DNA from: Branchiostoma floridae
Taxonomy: Eukaryota; Chordata; Leptocardii; Amphioxiformes; Branchiostomatidae
NCBI RefSeq assembly: GCF_000003815.2
Contig: NC_049985.1
Location: 23,723,811-23,785,810, forward strand
Length of the DNA stretch: 62,000 nucleotides
Direction: 5' to 3'
The translations under genes and the position numbers were made by a program. The stretch's first letter is position 1, and every line of letters starts with the position of its first letter. A model generated the notes under the pieces. The model did no database searches. It was not told the origin of the DNA and saw only the letters and a list, made by a program, of their open reading frames with translations. Positions 55,001 to 59,296 of this stretch are shown here, piece after piece.

Positions 55001-55181
55001 AAGCACAACATACACTAATGTTCCCACGTACGCACAAAGTTAGATATTTCCTATTGACACAATGTATTAATTTGACCGTCAAGCTGAAATAGAAGAAAGC
55101 CTTACCTTTCAATGGCAACAGTAGAACCACGAGAATGGAGATACCGACGGCGAAGCTTTTCGGTCGTGCAGCAGACATCAT
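8590..55181 (-). CDS. Nicotinic acetylcholine receptor alpha subunit, alpha9/10-like (8 exons)
   Basis: Ligand-gated cation channel subunit of the Cys-loop family, acting in the plasma membrane as part of a pentamer. Exons in transcript order: 55181-55106, 39488-39343, 39044-39000, 38190-38081, 28360-28187, 13697-13535, 12889-12694, 9221-8590. All phases match; the total is 1542 nt, 513 residues. Visible landmarks are a signal peptide (1-26), the WKPDIVLY loop A (Tyr124), the Cys-loop (Cys159 and Cys173, 13 residues between), loop B WTY (Trp180), the vicinal Cys223-Cys224 that mark an alpha subunit, M1 (~242-262), M2 (~273-293, Glu271 at -1', Leu281 at 9', Glu292 at 20'), M3 (~305-328), a cytoplasmic loop of about 120 residues with an MA helix, and M4 (490-513). 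The GMPA..N..FYGCC..P.PDVT stretch resembles alpha9/10 more than alpha7. Glu at -1' predicts cation selectivity. The 45-nt and 110-nt exons are classic for this family. Confidence 0.93.
9377..9628. mobile_element. MITE with ~38-bp terminal inverted repeats plus a tandem half copy
   Basis: 9479-9516 (accagactccataggtcgct..) is the inverse of 9591-9628 (..tctagcgtcccatggtgtctggt). The left half, including taagccggccagaga, also occurs directly at 9377-9472. A related small MITE is at 54690. Confidence 0.75.
11819..12090 (+). repeat. Bipartite repeat with telomere-like GGGTTA end, copy 2
   Basis: Second copy of the 4908 element; both conserved parts are present in the same order with a different spacer. 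The end is ttagggttagggttaaggct, i.e. degenerate TTAGGG repeats. Confidence 0.75.
12140..12360. repeat. TG-rich low-complexity tract
   Basis: Imperfect TGTG/TGCG and TGTC runs beside the duplicated M2 exon. The same kind of sequence (ctgtctgtctgtttgtatgt) caps the truncated exon at 12576-12600. Confidence 0.8.
12352..12815. repeat. Tandem duplication (~248 bp) including M2 exon 3' half
   Basis: Two copies offset by 248-249 bp. The shared left edge is tgtgtctgagaatgtact at 12352 and tgtgtcttagaatgtact at 12601. The intron flank (aaacgt.c.aacaaa.gttacctatgagagg) is also shared. The intronic parts have diverged much more than the coding part. Confidence 0.8.
12450..12560 (-). pseudogene. Truncated duplicate of the nAChR M2 exon
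   Basis: It encodes [33 protein letters not shown] in the same frame with the same donor (ATAG|GTAACC at 12446). It is the 3' ~110 nt of exon 7. The M1 half is absent and is replaced by CA/GACA-rich repeat. A weak AG (ATACAG) lies upstream without a pyrimidine tract. The coding part is intact with only a few conservative changes (Leu to Phe, Glu to Asp). It is either a recent relic or an unproven alternative exon; used in place of exon 7 it would remove M1. Confidence 0.8.
12694..12889 (-). CDS. nAChR exon 7: M1 and M2 pore helices
   Basis: The acceptor is TTTCTCTGCAG and the donor is ATAG|GTAACT. Length is 196 nt. It encodes [18 protein letters not shown] (M1), [16 protein letters not shown] and the rest of M2 through [19 protein letters not shown] at the inner mouth and a 9' Leu are the cation-channel pattern. 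It leaves in phase 1 and joins GT from exon 8 to make Gly. Confidence 0.95.
13213..13527 (+). mobile_element. SINE 3' body next to nAChR exon 6
   Basis: Reads ctcgaataggacgttaaatg, ccatgcacgttaag, cgtgcgatggtgc, two tcacccgga modules, gggagacctggcg and tcgaccgtgatgatgtgatg. The same order is seen at 51062-51455. Its ATG-repeat tail stops about 8 bases before the exon 6 donor GT. Confidence 0.75.
13535..13697 (-). CDS. nAChR exon 6: loop C, vicinal cysteines
   Basis: The acceptor is TTCCTTCCAG and the donor is CAG|GTGAGA. It encodes [17 protein letters not shown] and [16 protein letters not shown]. The Cys223-Cys224 pair makes it an alpha subunit. Tyr221 before GCC is kept, but the second loop C tyrosine (as in CC..PYPD) is Phe228. 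A SINE-like repeat ends within about 10 bases of the donor region. Confidence 0.94.
13924..13975. repeat. Short palindromic repeat CGATCGTACGG
   Basis: Four tandem 10-11 bp units of ggcgatcgta / cgacgatccta. CGATCG and GTAC palindromes alternate. Confidence 0.7.
15071..15276. mobile_element. MITE with long terminal inverted repeats, copy 1
   Basis: Left ggtatctcactgcacttggg..caccggtgtgg and right caccggtaccccaagtgcag..tgagatacc are inverse. About 40 bp of terminal repeat. It matches the 17409 element. Confidence 0.75.
15754..15965. mobile_element. Foldback MITE (TTCGCGG family), best copy
   Basis: Perfect 13-bp terminal inverted repeats TACTGTAAATGCA / TGCATTTACAGTA, whose outer TA is consistent with a TA target site. 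Interior modules ttcgcggtggttttaat and ccgcgaacattaatcca. 212 bp. Confidence 0.85.
15966..16510. repeat. Inverted-repeat region
   Basis: 16087-16140 (gaatgagtcaaaatgccgtc..) is the inverse of about 16455-16508. 15970-16045 is the inverse of 10845-10910 (cgaatgtggcacgaattttg..). Likely a decayed foldback element. Confidence 0.6.
17409..17656. mobile_element. MITE with long terminal inverted repeats, copy 2
   Basis: Left aaaggtggtatatcactgca..gacactgcggggttcg, right cgaaccccgcagtgcc..gtgcagtgagata. About 50 bp inverse ends. Same family as 15071. Confidence 0.78.
18073..18594. mobile_element. MITE, TAAAGGGGCATTCCACT ends
   Basis: Left taaaggggcattccactcc and right agtggaatgcccctttata are inverse (17 bp). 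An inner hairpin, aggatcgctaag at 18293 and cttagcgatcct at 18366, is also present. 522 bp, no coding capacity. Confidence 0.8.
21000..21350. repeat. (TTTG)n tract and A-rich dispersed repeat
   Basis: tttg repeats at 21014-21040, then tttgcacaacaaaatgataataaa, gaggaggg and tgctgtgccctccccct. Related words occur at 45240-45310 (aggaggggggaaacgtacatagcttat). Two ~120-bp internal copies at 21185-21340. Possibly the tail of a retroelement. Confidence 0.5.
22034..22077. repeat. (TA)n microsatellite
   Basis: About 22 uninterrupted TA units. Confidence 0.95.
22085..22295 (+). mobile_element. SINE-like fragment
   Basis: Degenerate tRNA-like start (agttgctagggtagcggata .. agttcgagaa), then tcactccacccaagtgtaaaacgg and gggaggttgtaggcag. 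Confidence 0.5.
22296..22700 (+). mobile_element. tRNA-derived SINE
   Basis: The head gtgacgcagcggcctgtaag .. gagttcgaaccctgc has a canonical B box (gttcgaaccc) and resembles a degenerate tRNA. The body reads ggtcgtccctcggataggaa, gtgtatggggagagctacac, cccatgcacgtttaag, cgtgcgatggtgc and tcacccgg. The end is like other copies (ccaataccgtgccctagcca). Modules recur at 13213, 51062 and 56126. Confidence 0.75.
22900..25800. repeat. Degenerate ~107-bp tandem array
   Basis: About 17 diverged units, each with a version of gttcctcgggg..ttttggtatgg, ttccaaaaacttgtacaagt, ttctgtattatcaattcaga and a conserved gaaaacc..aaatt. Examples start at 23192, 23301 and 23406 on the left and about 24690-25720 on the right. 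A TTAA element (23497-24475) interrupts it. Confidence 0.85.
23497..24475. mobile_element. TTAA-flanked piggyBac-like MITE, CCCTCAAACACCCGA family
   Basis: TTAA at both ends (23497-23500 and 24472-24475). Terminal repeats CCCTCAAACACCCGA and TCGGGTGCTTGAGGG. Sub-terminal inverse pair ggggtccacttggacccc / ggggtccgtttggacccc. Interior has an RFX-like gttgccatggcaac at 24072-24085 and tgacgtca. TTAA duplication and CCC ends are piggyBac traits. No transposase. Confidence 0.82.
25828..26069. mobile_element. MITE, CCACTAGACGGCGATCGCG family, copy 1
   Basis: Left ctatccactagacggtgatc..gcgctgcgctc, right gagcgcagtgagagcgccgt..cctagtggtgagag. Interior cgacctaaa..ttaggtcg also inverse. Very similar to 43432-43682. 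Confidence 0.8.
26088..26165 (-). repeat. Dispersed repeat with hammerhead/PLE-like end, copy 1
   Basis: On the - strand it reads ttgccctgacgaaggtgaca..gtcaccgaaacgtcggtgag. Related copies at 42290 (+), 38335 (-), 28560 (-, partial) and 12945 (+, partial). Confidence 0.6.
26624..26813. repeat. GA-rich minisatellite bounded by inverted ends
   Basis: taccgaaagtgcgaaaagga at left is the inverse of ..ttttgcactttcggta at right. Between them are ~10-bp units ggaacaaaaa / ggaacgaaaa. The flank cgtaaaccag occurs on both sides (26609-26618 and 26816-26825), possibly a target duplication. Confidence 0.75.
27440..28160. repeat. ~115-bp tandem array ending beside nAChR exon 5
   Basis: Unit accgctgacttccaattctt .. 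atccatttacaccatttccg .. caaacaaacaa. The word ccaattct starts at about 27716, 27832 and 28061, with a further unit near 27948. The array stops about 30 bases from the exon 5 donor. Confidence 0.82.
28187..28360 (-). CDS. nAChR exon 5: Cys-loop and loop B
   Basis: The acceptor is TTCTTCTTCAG and the donor is AT|GTATGT. It encodes NADDQF, the [11 protein letters not shown] stretch, the Cys-loop (C, 13 residues, C with FPFD inside) and GSWTY of loop B. It leaves in phase 2 and completes an Ile codon with exon 6. A 115-bp tandem array starts immediately on the intron side. Confidence 0.94.
29555..29955. mobile_element. hAT-like MITE (TAGGGGTGGGTACCGGTAC family), left end decayed
   Basis: Interior accggacctgaaaaaattcgg, gttggacctattggaaaatgag and gaaccggacctggacctgaa match 42707-43166. 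The right end is ggtatccacccctag. The left end is not clear. Confidence 0.65.
30495..30814. mobile_element. hAT-like MITE with 8-bp target duplication
   Basis: Starts TAGGGGTGGCTACCGGTAC, ends AGGTACCCATCCCTA. Flanked on both sides by GTCTAGAC (30487-30494 and 30815-30822). An 8-bp duplication and TAGGG-type ends are typical of hAT elements. 320 bp, no coding. Confidence 0.85.
30858..30955. repeat. (GAGT)n microsatellite
   Basis: About 24 gagt units with a few single-base variants. Confidence 0.95.
32503..32627. mobile_element. 125-bp internally deleted TTAA element
   Basis: TTAA at 32503-32506 and 32624-32627. Starts CCCTATTCAGACTGGGGGG and holds gaggcctgcgggaact and ttggtgagttt, all found in the first ~120 bp of the neighbouring long element. 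Ends GAGGG. It looks like a minimal derivative. Confidence 0.7.
32715..33682. mobile_element. TTAA-flanked piggyBac-like MITE, CCCTATTCAGAC family, copy 1
   Basis: TTAA at 32715-32718 and 33679-33682. Ends CCCTATTCAGAC and GTCTGAATAGGG are exact inverse repeats. Interior has gttgccatggcaac at 32891-32904, ccaagatggcgga at 33088 and several tgacgtca. 968 bp, no transposase. Confidence 0.87.
33900..34580. repeat. ~210-bp tandem array, four diverged units
   Basis: Each unit has a version of gggacctgcaagagcggtca, ctaaagtttccatg, caaaatgg, ggtcacgtgacc, attggccgaatc and ttttgattgacagcc, at about 33910, 34118, 34338 and 34540. CACGTGAC is kept in the first two units. Confidence 0.8.
34651..34849. 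mobile_element. Foldback MITE (TTCGCGG family)
   Basis: Left tactgtcaatgcatttaatc, right ttctgcatttacagta. Interior ttcgcggtggttttaagttcg and gcgaatattaaatcaccgcg. Same family as 491 and 15754. Confidence 0.8.
35274..37319. mobile_element. TTAA element copy 2, split or rearranged, with gap
   Basis: A left end TTAACCCTATTCAGACCGGG lies at 35274, then unrelated sequence and a gap. The element body starts near 36378 (gggggcttttgaggcccgct) and runs to GTCTGAATAGGG-TTAA at 37316-37319. In this copy the RFX-like palindrome is deleted (ttcgtgtttgctgac). One interrupted element or two pieces cannot be told apart here. Confidence 0.7.
35711..36170. other. Assembly gap (460 N)
   Basis: Run of N within nAChR intron 4, beside a TTAA element. 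Confidence 1.
37763..38066. mobile_element. Possible MITE, diverged CCACTAGACGG relative
   Basis: Left tttccactagacggtcattg, right aggtcgctgtccttgtggaaa. Weakly inverse ends only. It ends about 15 bases from the exon 4 donor. Confidence 0.4.
38081..38190 (-). CDS. nAChR exon 4: loop A
   Basis: The acceptor is CATTCTAG and the donor is AA|GTAGGT. The 110-nt length is the family standard. It encodes [21 protein letters not shown], and [10 protein letters not shown] with the loop A aromatic Tyr124. Cys94 (NDC) is an extra cysteine I do not recall at this position in vertebrate subunits. Confidence 0.94.
38335..38440 (-). repeat. Dispersed repeat with hammerhead/PLE-like end, diverged copy
   Basis: ttccgtgaccctctgtcaac .. 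ttcctgagggcaattc .. tgtcgct .. ttgcggtaccaaacgtaatg. Same layout as 42290 inverted. Confidence 0.5.
38502..38649. other. Assembly gap (148 N)
   Basis: Run of N in nAChR intron 3. Confidence 1.
39000..39044 (-). CDS. nAChR exon 3 (45 nt)
   Basis: The acceptor is TTTACTTCAG and the donor is ATG|GTAAGT. It encodes [15 protein letters not shown], equivalent to DEKNQVL..N.WL.. of the family. A 45-nt exon at exactly this point is an ancient hallmark of nAChR genes. Both ends are phase 0. Confidence 0.94.
39343..39488 (-). CDS. nAChR exon 2: N-terminal helix and beta1
   Basis: The acceptor is TTTTTCCACAG and the donor is ATG|GTGAGA. Length is 146 nt. It encodes the N-terminal helix ([12 protein letters not shown]), VRP, and the strand [13 protein letters not shown], which corresponds to the family's VxxGLxLxQIIDVD region. 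There are three potential N-glycosylation sites (NVT, NYS, NLS). Intron 1 before it is 15.6 kb. Confidence 0.92.
39610..39783. mobile_element. Small hAT-like MITE with 8-bp target duplication
   Basis: Left taatctccaagcagatccaa..gcataagatagtatcaaa, right tttgatactatcttatgcca..ggatctgcttggagatta: about 43 bp inverse. Flanked by AAGTTACC at 39602-39609 and 39784-39791. It lies 120 bp upstream of exon 2. Confidence 0.85.
40620..41332. repeat. Duplicated blocks
   Basis: gcccacggggatgatttaca .. gaggtgactggagattgggg .. gtctggtgtgc at 40635-40795 recurs at 40872-41030. agttcgtgcc..caggataattgcaa at 40806 recurs at 41280. Confidence 0.75.
42290..42440 (+). repeat. Dispersed repeat with hammerhead/PLE-like end, copy 2
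   Basis: gtttgtgaccgcattgttag .. gcgacacc .. gctgcagttc .. ccagtcagtattgccctgag .. gaaggtgacagacggtcact, then ggaacgtcgg. The gtgac..gtcac words form a stem. Confidence 0.6.
42707..43166. mobile_element. hAT-like MITE with 8-bp target duplication
   Basis: Starts TAGGGATGAGTACCGGCAC, ends GTACCGGTACCCACCCCTA. Flanked by TCTGACAG at 42699-42706 and 43167-43174. 460 bp. Shares its interior with 29555. Confidence 0.86.
43432..43682. mobile_element. MITE, CCACTAGACGGCGATCGCG family, copy 2
   Basis: Left cttctttccactagacggcg..atcgcgctgcgc, right gcgcgcggcaagagcgccgt..actagtagtggga. Interior nearly the same as 25828-26069. Confidence 0.82.
45714..45813. other. Assembly gap (100 N)
   Basis: Exactly 100 N, the usual length for a gap of unknown size. 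Confidence 1.
46735..46855. repeat. Dispersed repeat fragment 1
   Basis: atggcacacaaagttttgcc .. aaaatccgtcggg .. tacggagccgg. Related to 49965-50120 and, for a different part, 47288-47370. Confidence 0.6.
47199..47370. repeat. G-runs and dispersed repeat fragment 2
   Basis: Two G-runs (about 47203-47218 and 47260-47272) followed by ggtacttaccacttacggat .. cccaaaagattgcccacgtt, which recurs at 50066. Confidence 0.65.
47515..48790. repeat. ~400-bp tandem array, about three copies
   Basis: Words such as gacagacttctagtccagg, atttgtcaggagaagaag, gaaggtgaacataatgatga, tattcgactggcacaactaa, gtgacagacggcagac and ccaccctt-free tcctgccacttgctacacaa recur in order around 47640, 47760, 48150 and 48545. 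No intact reading frame spans a unit. Confidence 0.8.
49432..49540. repeat. Short tandem repeat, three ~55-bp units
   Basis: ctcagcatgacaagggttaa, ctcagtatcacaagggttaa and ctcagcaagacaagggttaa, each followed by a tctctatatata-type stretch. Confidence 0.8.
49965..50120. repeat. Dispersed repeat fragment 3
   Basis: ggtggcacacaaattaaaag, ctccaaaatccgtcgg, tacttaccacttacggatcc and ttttggcacgta. It joins the parts seen separately at 46735 and 47288, so it shows their original order. Confidence 0.65.
50800..51455 (+). mobile_element. SINE fragments; body copy at 51062-51455
   Basis: 50800-50960 has a tRNA-like ggtgtggtgtctcgtctaga .. tggctcgaatctcctg and a gacgtcaaatggaaatccc body. 51062-51455 has tccgtccctcagataggacg, ggtcccgtgtatgg, cccatgcaagttaaag, two tcacccgga modules and gtcgaccgatgatgatgaca. 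Confidence 0.7.
52220..52495 (+). mobile_element. SINE-like repeat
   Basis: gggttacgaaccaggg (B-box-like), tctcacccaggtgtaaaaac, two gggaggt(g)aaag modules, gagggatgggctccaccttc and caataccgtaccctagacac. Confidence 0.6.
54360..54600 (+). mobile_element. tRNA-derived SINE, second type
   Basis: cgcgcttgcattaggccggt .. cgtgagttcgatccccggtc has a canonical B box. It runs on into a non-tRNA body (gagttaaacacacatcacta .. ctggcttgc-like .. gagctgggcgccaccc). It cannot fold as a complete tRNA because the 5' half is missing. Confidence 0.55.
54690..54812. mobile_element. Small MITE (CCTCTACCAGGCT ends)
   Basis: Exact 13-bp inverse ends cctctaccaggct / agcctggtagagg. Interior words (ggacaaatag, ccggccagaggag) resemble the 9377-9628 element. 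Confidence 0.8.
55106..55181 (-). CDS. nAChR exon 1: signal peptide
   Basis: It begins with two adjacent ATG codons (55181-55179 and 55178-55176). It encodes a basic start (ARPKS) and a hydrophobic core [11 protein letters not shown], a typical signal peptide. The donor is AAAG|GTAAGG at 55105. The exon leaves in phase 1, matching the two leading bases of exon 2. Which ATG is used cannot be decided; the first is taken. Confidence 0.82.
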
Positions 55182-56125
55182 TGTCCGTGGACTTGTGTTG
55201 AAACGTTACGGGGAAAAAATTACAGCTGAAGAAATGCTTTCATGCCCGTTGAACTATCGCTACTTCGGTTTTCCAGCTTCTAGCCAGTGTAGAGCGTGAC
55301 CAATGCGCAACGTAACAAGATACGTTTCCGTCCAAGCGCACCTTATTCGAGACTTTGGCAAAAGCTCCAGAGACGTGGAAGAAATGCCAAGCTGAACATT
55401 AAGAAGCTCTTGGCAGCGTCTTGCTACTTAAGTCGATTGCTTCACTTTTGCTTGCATAAATCTGGTAAAGGGCGGTCGACCGGAGGGTATCTACTTGGCA
55501 GGAATACTCGAAGGCAGAATAAATCTGCCTGTTGGGGACGAGGGTGTCGTAAGCAAATGAAATGATGTACAGGTGAAGTTGGGTTGTGCCATTTCTGTAG
55601 TAAGGTGTGCATTGACTAACGCTGCGTTGCAATTTTCACCTCTAGATCTACATTTATCTGTTGAGTTTAATATGTTTATAAATTTCTTTAATGTTGATGT
55701 CTTATGAATGATATATAAACATGGCAGTAATCTTTAGAAAGCGGTGGTCAGGAGGACCCCACGAAGACAGTGGAACCTTCCAAAGAATATGTGCTATCCC
55801 TCTATGGGCCGTGTGTTTTATGGCAGTAATTACCAACCCTATAATTACCAAGGACAAATGTTACACTAAATTAATCTCTCCCTCGCGCTGTTGGGTACAT
55901 AAATATTTGCAAAACTATTAATCAAACACCGTCTATTGAAAGTCAATGTTACTTCATCACTCCGTATTTATCATTACTTTATTTCGATAGCGATGTTATT
56001 CTATACTGTGCGCTCGTAAATGTATGTCTGCTGTGGCGTGACAGAAGGGTTTTGGACCATACCTCAGAATTCCTGTGTTCATATCCGTTGATATGTAAAC
56101 GGTACTTAGTACAAGTACCAAGCTT

Positions 56126-56210
56126 TGGTTAGGGCCATCCCTCGGATAGGACGTTAAATGGAGGTTCCGTTTTCGAGTATGTTAAAGAACCAATAGACAC
56201 CAAACGTACA
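56126..56210 (+). repeat. SINE body fragment
   Basis: tagggccatccctcggatag .. gacgttaaatggaggttccg .. tgttaaagaacc matches the body of the 22296 and 51062 copies. Confidence 0.65.
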
Positions 56211-56254
56211 GTGTGAAAAGGACTTATGTTCAATATCAAGGAAATACATGTACT

Positions 56255-56755
56255 AAGGAAATATATGTTTGCGAGTGGCTAATACTCAGTACCAAGGACA
56301 GGCATGTCTGTGAGTGGCTAATGTTCAGTACCAAGGACAGGTATGTTTGTTATTGACTAATGTTCAGTACCAAGGACGGGTATGTTTGTTATTGACTAAT
56401 GCTCAGTACCTAGGACAGGTATATTTTTGAGTGACTAATCCTCAGCACCAAGGACAGGTATGTTTGTGAGTGGCTAGTATTCAGTACCAAGGACAGGTAT
56501 GTTTGTGAGTGACTAATGCTCAGTACCAAGGACATGTATGTTTGTGAGTGGCTAATGCTCAGTACCAAGGACATGTATGTTTGTGAGTGGCTAATGCTCA
56601 GTACCAAGGACAGGCATGTCTGTGAGTGACTAATGCTCAGTACCAAGGACAGGCATGTTTGTGAGTGACTAATGCTCAGTACCAAGGACAGGTATGTTTT
56701 GAGTGGCTAGTATTCAGTACCAAGGACAGGTTTGTTTGTGAGTGAGTAGTGCTAA
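56255..56755. repeat. 39-bp minisatellite, ~13 units
   Basis: Unit taatgctcagtaccaaggac .. aggtatgtttgtgagtggc. The 39-bp length is divisible by three, so one - strand frame stays open as a 13-residue repeat (VLSISHSQTYLSL), but there is no gene context. Confidence 0.92.
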
Positions 56756-57660
56756 GTACAGATGTGCGTGTCTAATGTTCATCACATGTTTGTTGTACAT
56801 GGTGTTCGCATTTTCCGAGTATTGTTTTTTTGTTTGTTTACGTATCGATTCATGCTGTTGGATCAAAAGCGCGGCCTTACAATGCCCAATGGAACTGCAG
56901 AATTTCGCAGTCAGGCATAATCCTATTTTTAAGCAATTTTATCGCGGACTTGCAGCTATATCAAAATGAACACATACAGGTTTGCTCAAGCAAAGACGAG
57001 ATGCTTACAAGCAAATACAGCATATTTCTCCTATTTCCCTCCCAATGGAAAAATGGACTGTTCCTGGGCAAATTGATAATTAAAAAAAACATTTCTCCCC
57101 ATAAGTGTTCTATTGCAAAGTCTTTAGTGTAATTTAATTCCCTATGCAGGAATACGCTATTACAAAGGAAAAATCATTTATTGGCCATTCCAAGAGCACA
57201 TTTACTCAAACAGTGAATCACTTCAGTCCTAAATCGTTTTTCAATAAAGATAGCTTTTCAGCGACATATTTTTGTACCCTTGATCAGTTCCAAAGAACAC
57301 ATCTACTTCTAAAAATAAAGCTCGCAGTATCCCCCGTCCAAAATTGGGTTTTGAAAAGATATGTATAACCCTTTATAGAAATCGTACCCTCAATGTTTAA
57401 TGGACCAGTCCAATGAAACGGTCCTTTGCATAATCATATCAGTTCAAAACTAAATTTTGAAAATGACACCTTCTGTGCAAGAATGAGCTCTTCCAAAAGA
57501 ACCTCATCGTAAAATGAACAAATCAGAGTAACACGTCCACTCACAGATAGGACTGTCCAAATCAAATGTCAAGAGATGTGTAACTATGAGGGTTTTATCG
57601 GTCAATGATATAATTTTCCATAACTTTAACAAGATTACTGCAAGCTAGGTTTGTAACAGT

Positions 57661-58615
57661 TTAACCCTATTCAGACCGGGCTTTTTTGGTCATCCCTGGA
57701 CCGGGGGGGGGGGGGCTTTTGAGGCCCTCCACTTCTAAGTCCTCTAACTCTTGAACGACGTGCCGTAGGGCCACCAAATTTTCAGGACGTGATATCGACA
57801 TAATATCTGACGATTATTTGACGTTTGACGTTACGTTGACGTAAAATGACGTAATTATGACGTCATCAATTTGATTATATTGGCCGGACCCATGAAAAAA
57901 GGGTATTCTCAGACAACTTCAAGTTATACTACAAAAATGTAACAACAAGTGCAGATAACAGAATAATAATGTTTATTACGACTTGTATTGCCAATAGCAA
58001 CATCGATGACGTCACAATGACGTCATAAAATGACGTCATGCACATCTAAGATACGAGTTAGGCTCCGCCATATTATATCCACTACCTTGAATTTTTAAAA
58101 CTACTTTTTTTGCAACAAATTATCACAAAGGGCAATGGAAATAGACTAAATTCATTCATTTAGATGGTTTTTGATGAAAAAATACCAGGTAGTTACAAAT
58201 TTTAAGGGATAATTAGCTTGTTATTCTTGATCTGGCCATACGGTCCGCCATCTTGGATTTTGGGCTGATGACGTCATCAAATTAGCATAATTTATGCATA
58301 TATAATTATGAAAGATATGCTAAATAATATAAGATTTTATTTATGTCACAAAATAGCAGTAATATAGCAAATAAATGTGAAAAATACATTGTTAGAACCA
58401 AAAATAGTGATTTTTGGCAAAACTGCCTGTCAGCAAACGGTTGCCATGGCAACACGAAAAAATGGAAAATTTGTCACACTTCGTACAATTGTTGCCAACA
58501 ATAGTTTAGGAAAACTCACCAAATTTGGTGGCTTTACCGTAAGCCGTTCTGGCGTTATAGGGCATCGAAGTTGGCGCGGGCCTCAAAAGCCCCCCCCCGG
58601 TCTGAATAGGGTTAA
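57661..58615. mobile_element. TTAA-flanked piggyBac-like MITE, CCCTATTCAGAC family, copy 3
   Basis: TTAA at 57661-57664 and 58612-58615, ends CCCTATTCAGACCGGG / CCGGTCTGAATAGGG. It lies in the opposite orientation to the 32715 copy. It holds five TGACGTCA sites (57858, 58007, 58018, 58031, 58269), ccgccatcttgg at 58245 and gttgccatggcaac near 58439. 955 bp. Confidence 0.88.
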
Positions 58616-59285
58616 GTACTTAACTTCTTTTTGTATTTACGAAAGAAAGTCTGTCTACATATATTACAATAATACATTGTTACGTAATTTCTTTAGCGAA
58701 GTTTTGTCGCTCATTTGCAATTTTCCTGTCGGCTATGAATTTTTCATGAAAGGCCTTGAAACAGGTAAAAACTTCTGCCTACCTGAAAAAAGATTGAATG
58801 TTTTCTCTTCGTAAACACCCCAACTCGTACATCATTGCCACTGGTTTCCATGTATTGCTTAATATTAGATAAACTGACATTGTGCTGACAGGTGTATTTC
58901 TTAATTCACTACTGTAACAACAAAACTTAATATAGAAGAACAGGTGTCGAATTTGAATACAGTTAAGCCTGGATCTCTTTCCATTCTAAAATGTCATTTA
59001 TATAAAGTAACGTTTGGTTACGTTTGAAAAGATTGGTAAATTCTCTGTTAAAAAGACACTTATGCATGACTAAAATTGTACAAATTTATCGCTTTGGTGT
59101 CAATTCTTCTGTGTTGTTTTTCTACATTACAAACTCTTACGAATAATTATTAAACAATTCAATGATTTTGCTTAGCCCATTTCTATAGTTAACAGTGCTA
59201 CAATTTTTTTTTCGTCTTACTGTTACGCTTGACTGCGGTGGTTGAAGAACCGATGTACAGTGCAGTTGACAGTTTCGCCTGCTGC

Positions 59286-59296
59286 CTACAGACGTC
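59286..59296 (-). CDS. Lectin terminal exon (short tail, stop)
   Basis: A strong acceptor (ATTTTTCCAG ending at 59297) is followed by GA CGT CTG TAG. Joined to the CTLD exon this gives ..CQAVPGRL stop. Phase fits. It is inferred from splice signals; the read-through alternative from the previous exon cannot be excluded. Confidence 0.5.

Larger units (their letters stand above)
39489..55105 (-). other. nAChR intron 1 (15.6 kb)
   Basis: No gene seen. Holds a hAT-like MITE at 39610, duplicated blocks (40620-41330), MITEs at 42707 and 43432, a gap, a ~400-bp array (47515-48790), SINEs and a small MITE at 54690. 41340-42280, 43870-45590, 45900-46700 and 52850-54350 show only AT-rich unrecognised sequence. 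Confidence 0.65.
55182..59285. other. Intergenic region between nAChR 5' end and lectin 3' end
   Basis: Should include the nAChR promoter (just right of 55181) and the lectin 3' UTR. No TATA box stands out. It contains the 39-bp minisatellite and a TTAA element. 56770-57650 and 58620-59280 show nothing recognised. Confidence 0.6.

Noticed and set aside
56255-56755. CRISPR-like array
   Set aside because: The whole 39-bp unit repeats without unique spacers, and the organism is an animal.
58377-58814. 145-codon frame on the + strand
   Set aside because: Its first half lies in the TTAA MITE, and similar frames appear in the other copies (32725, 36358) only because the element is repeated. No transposase motif.
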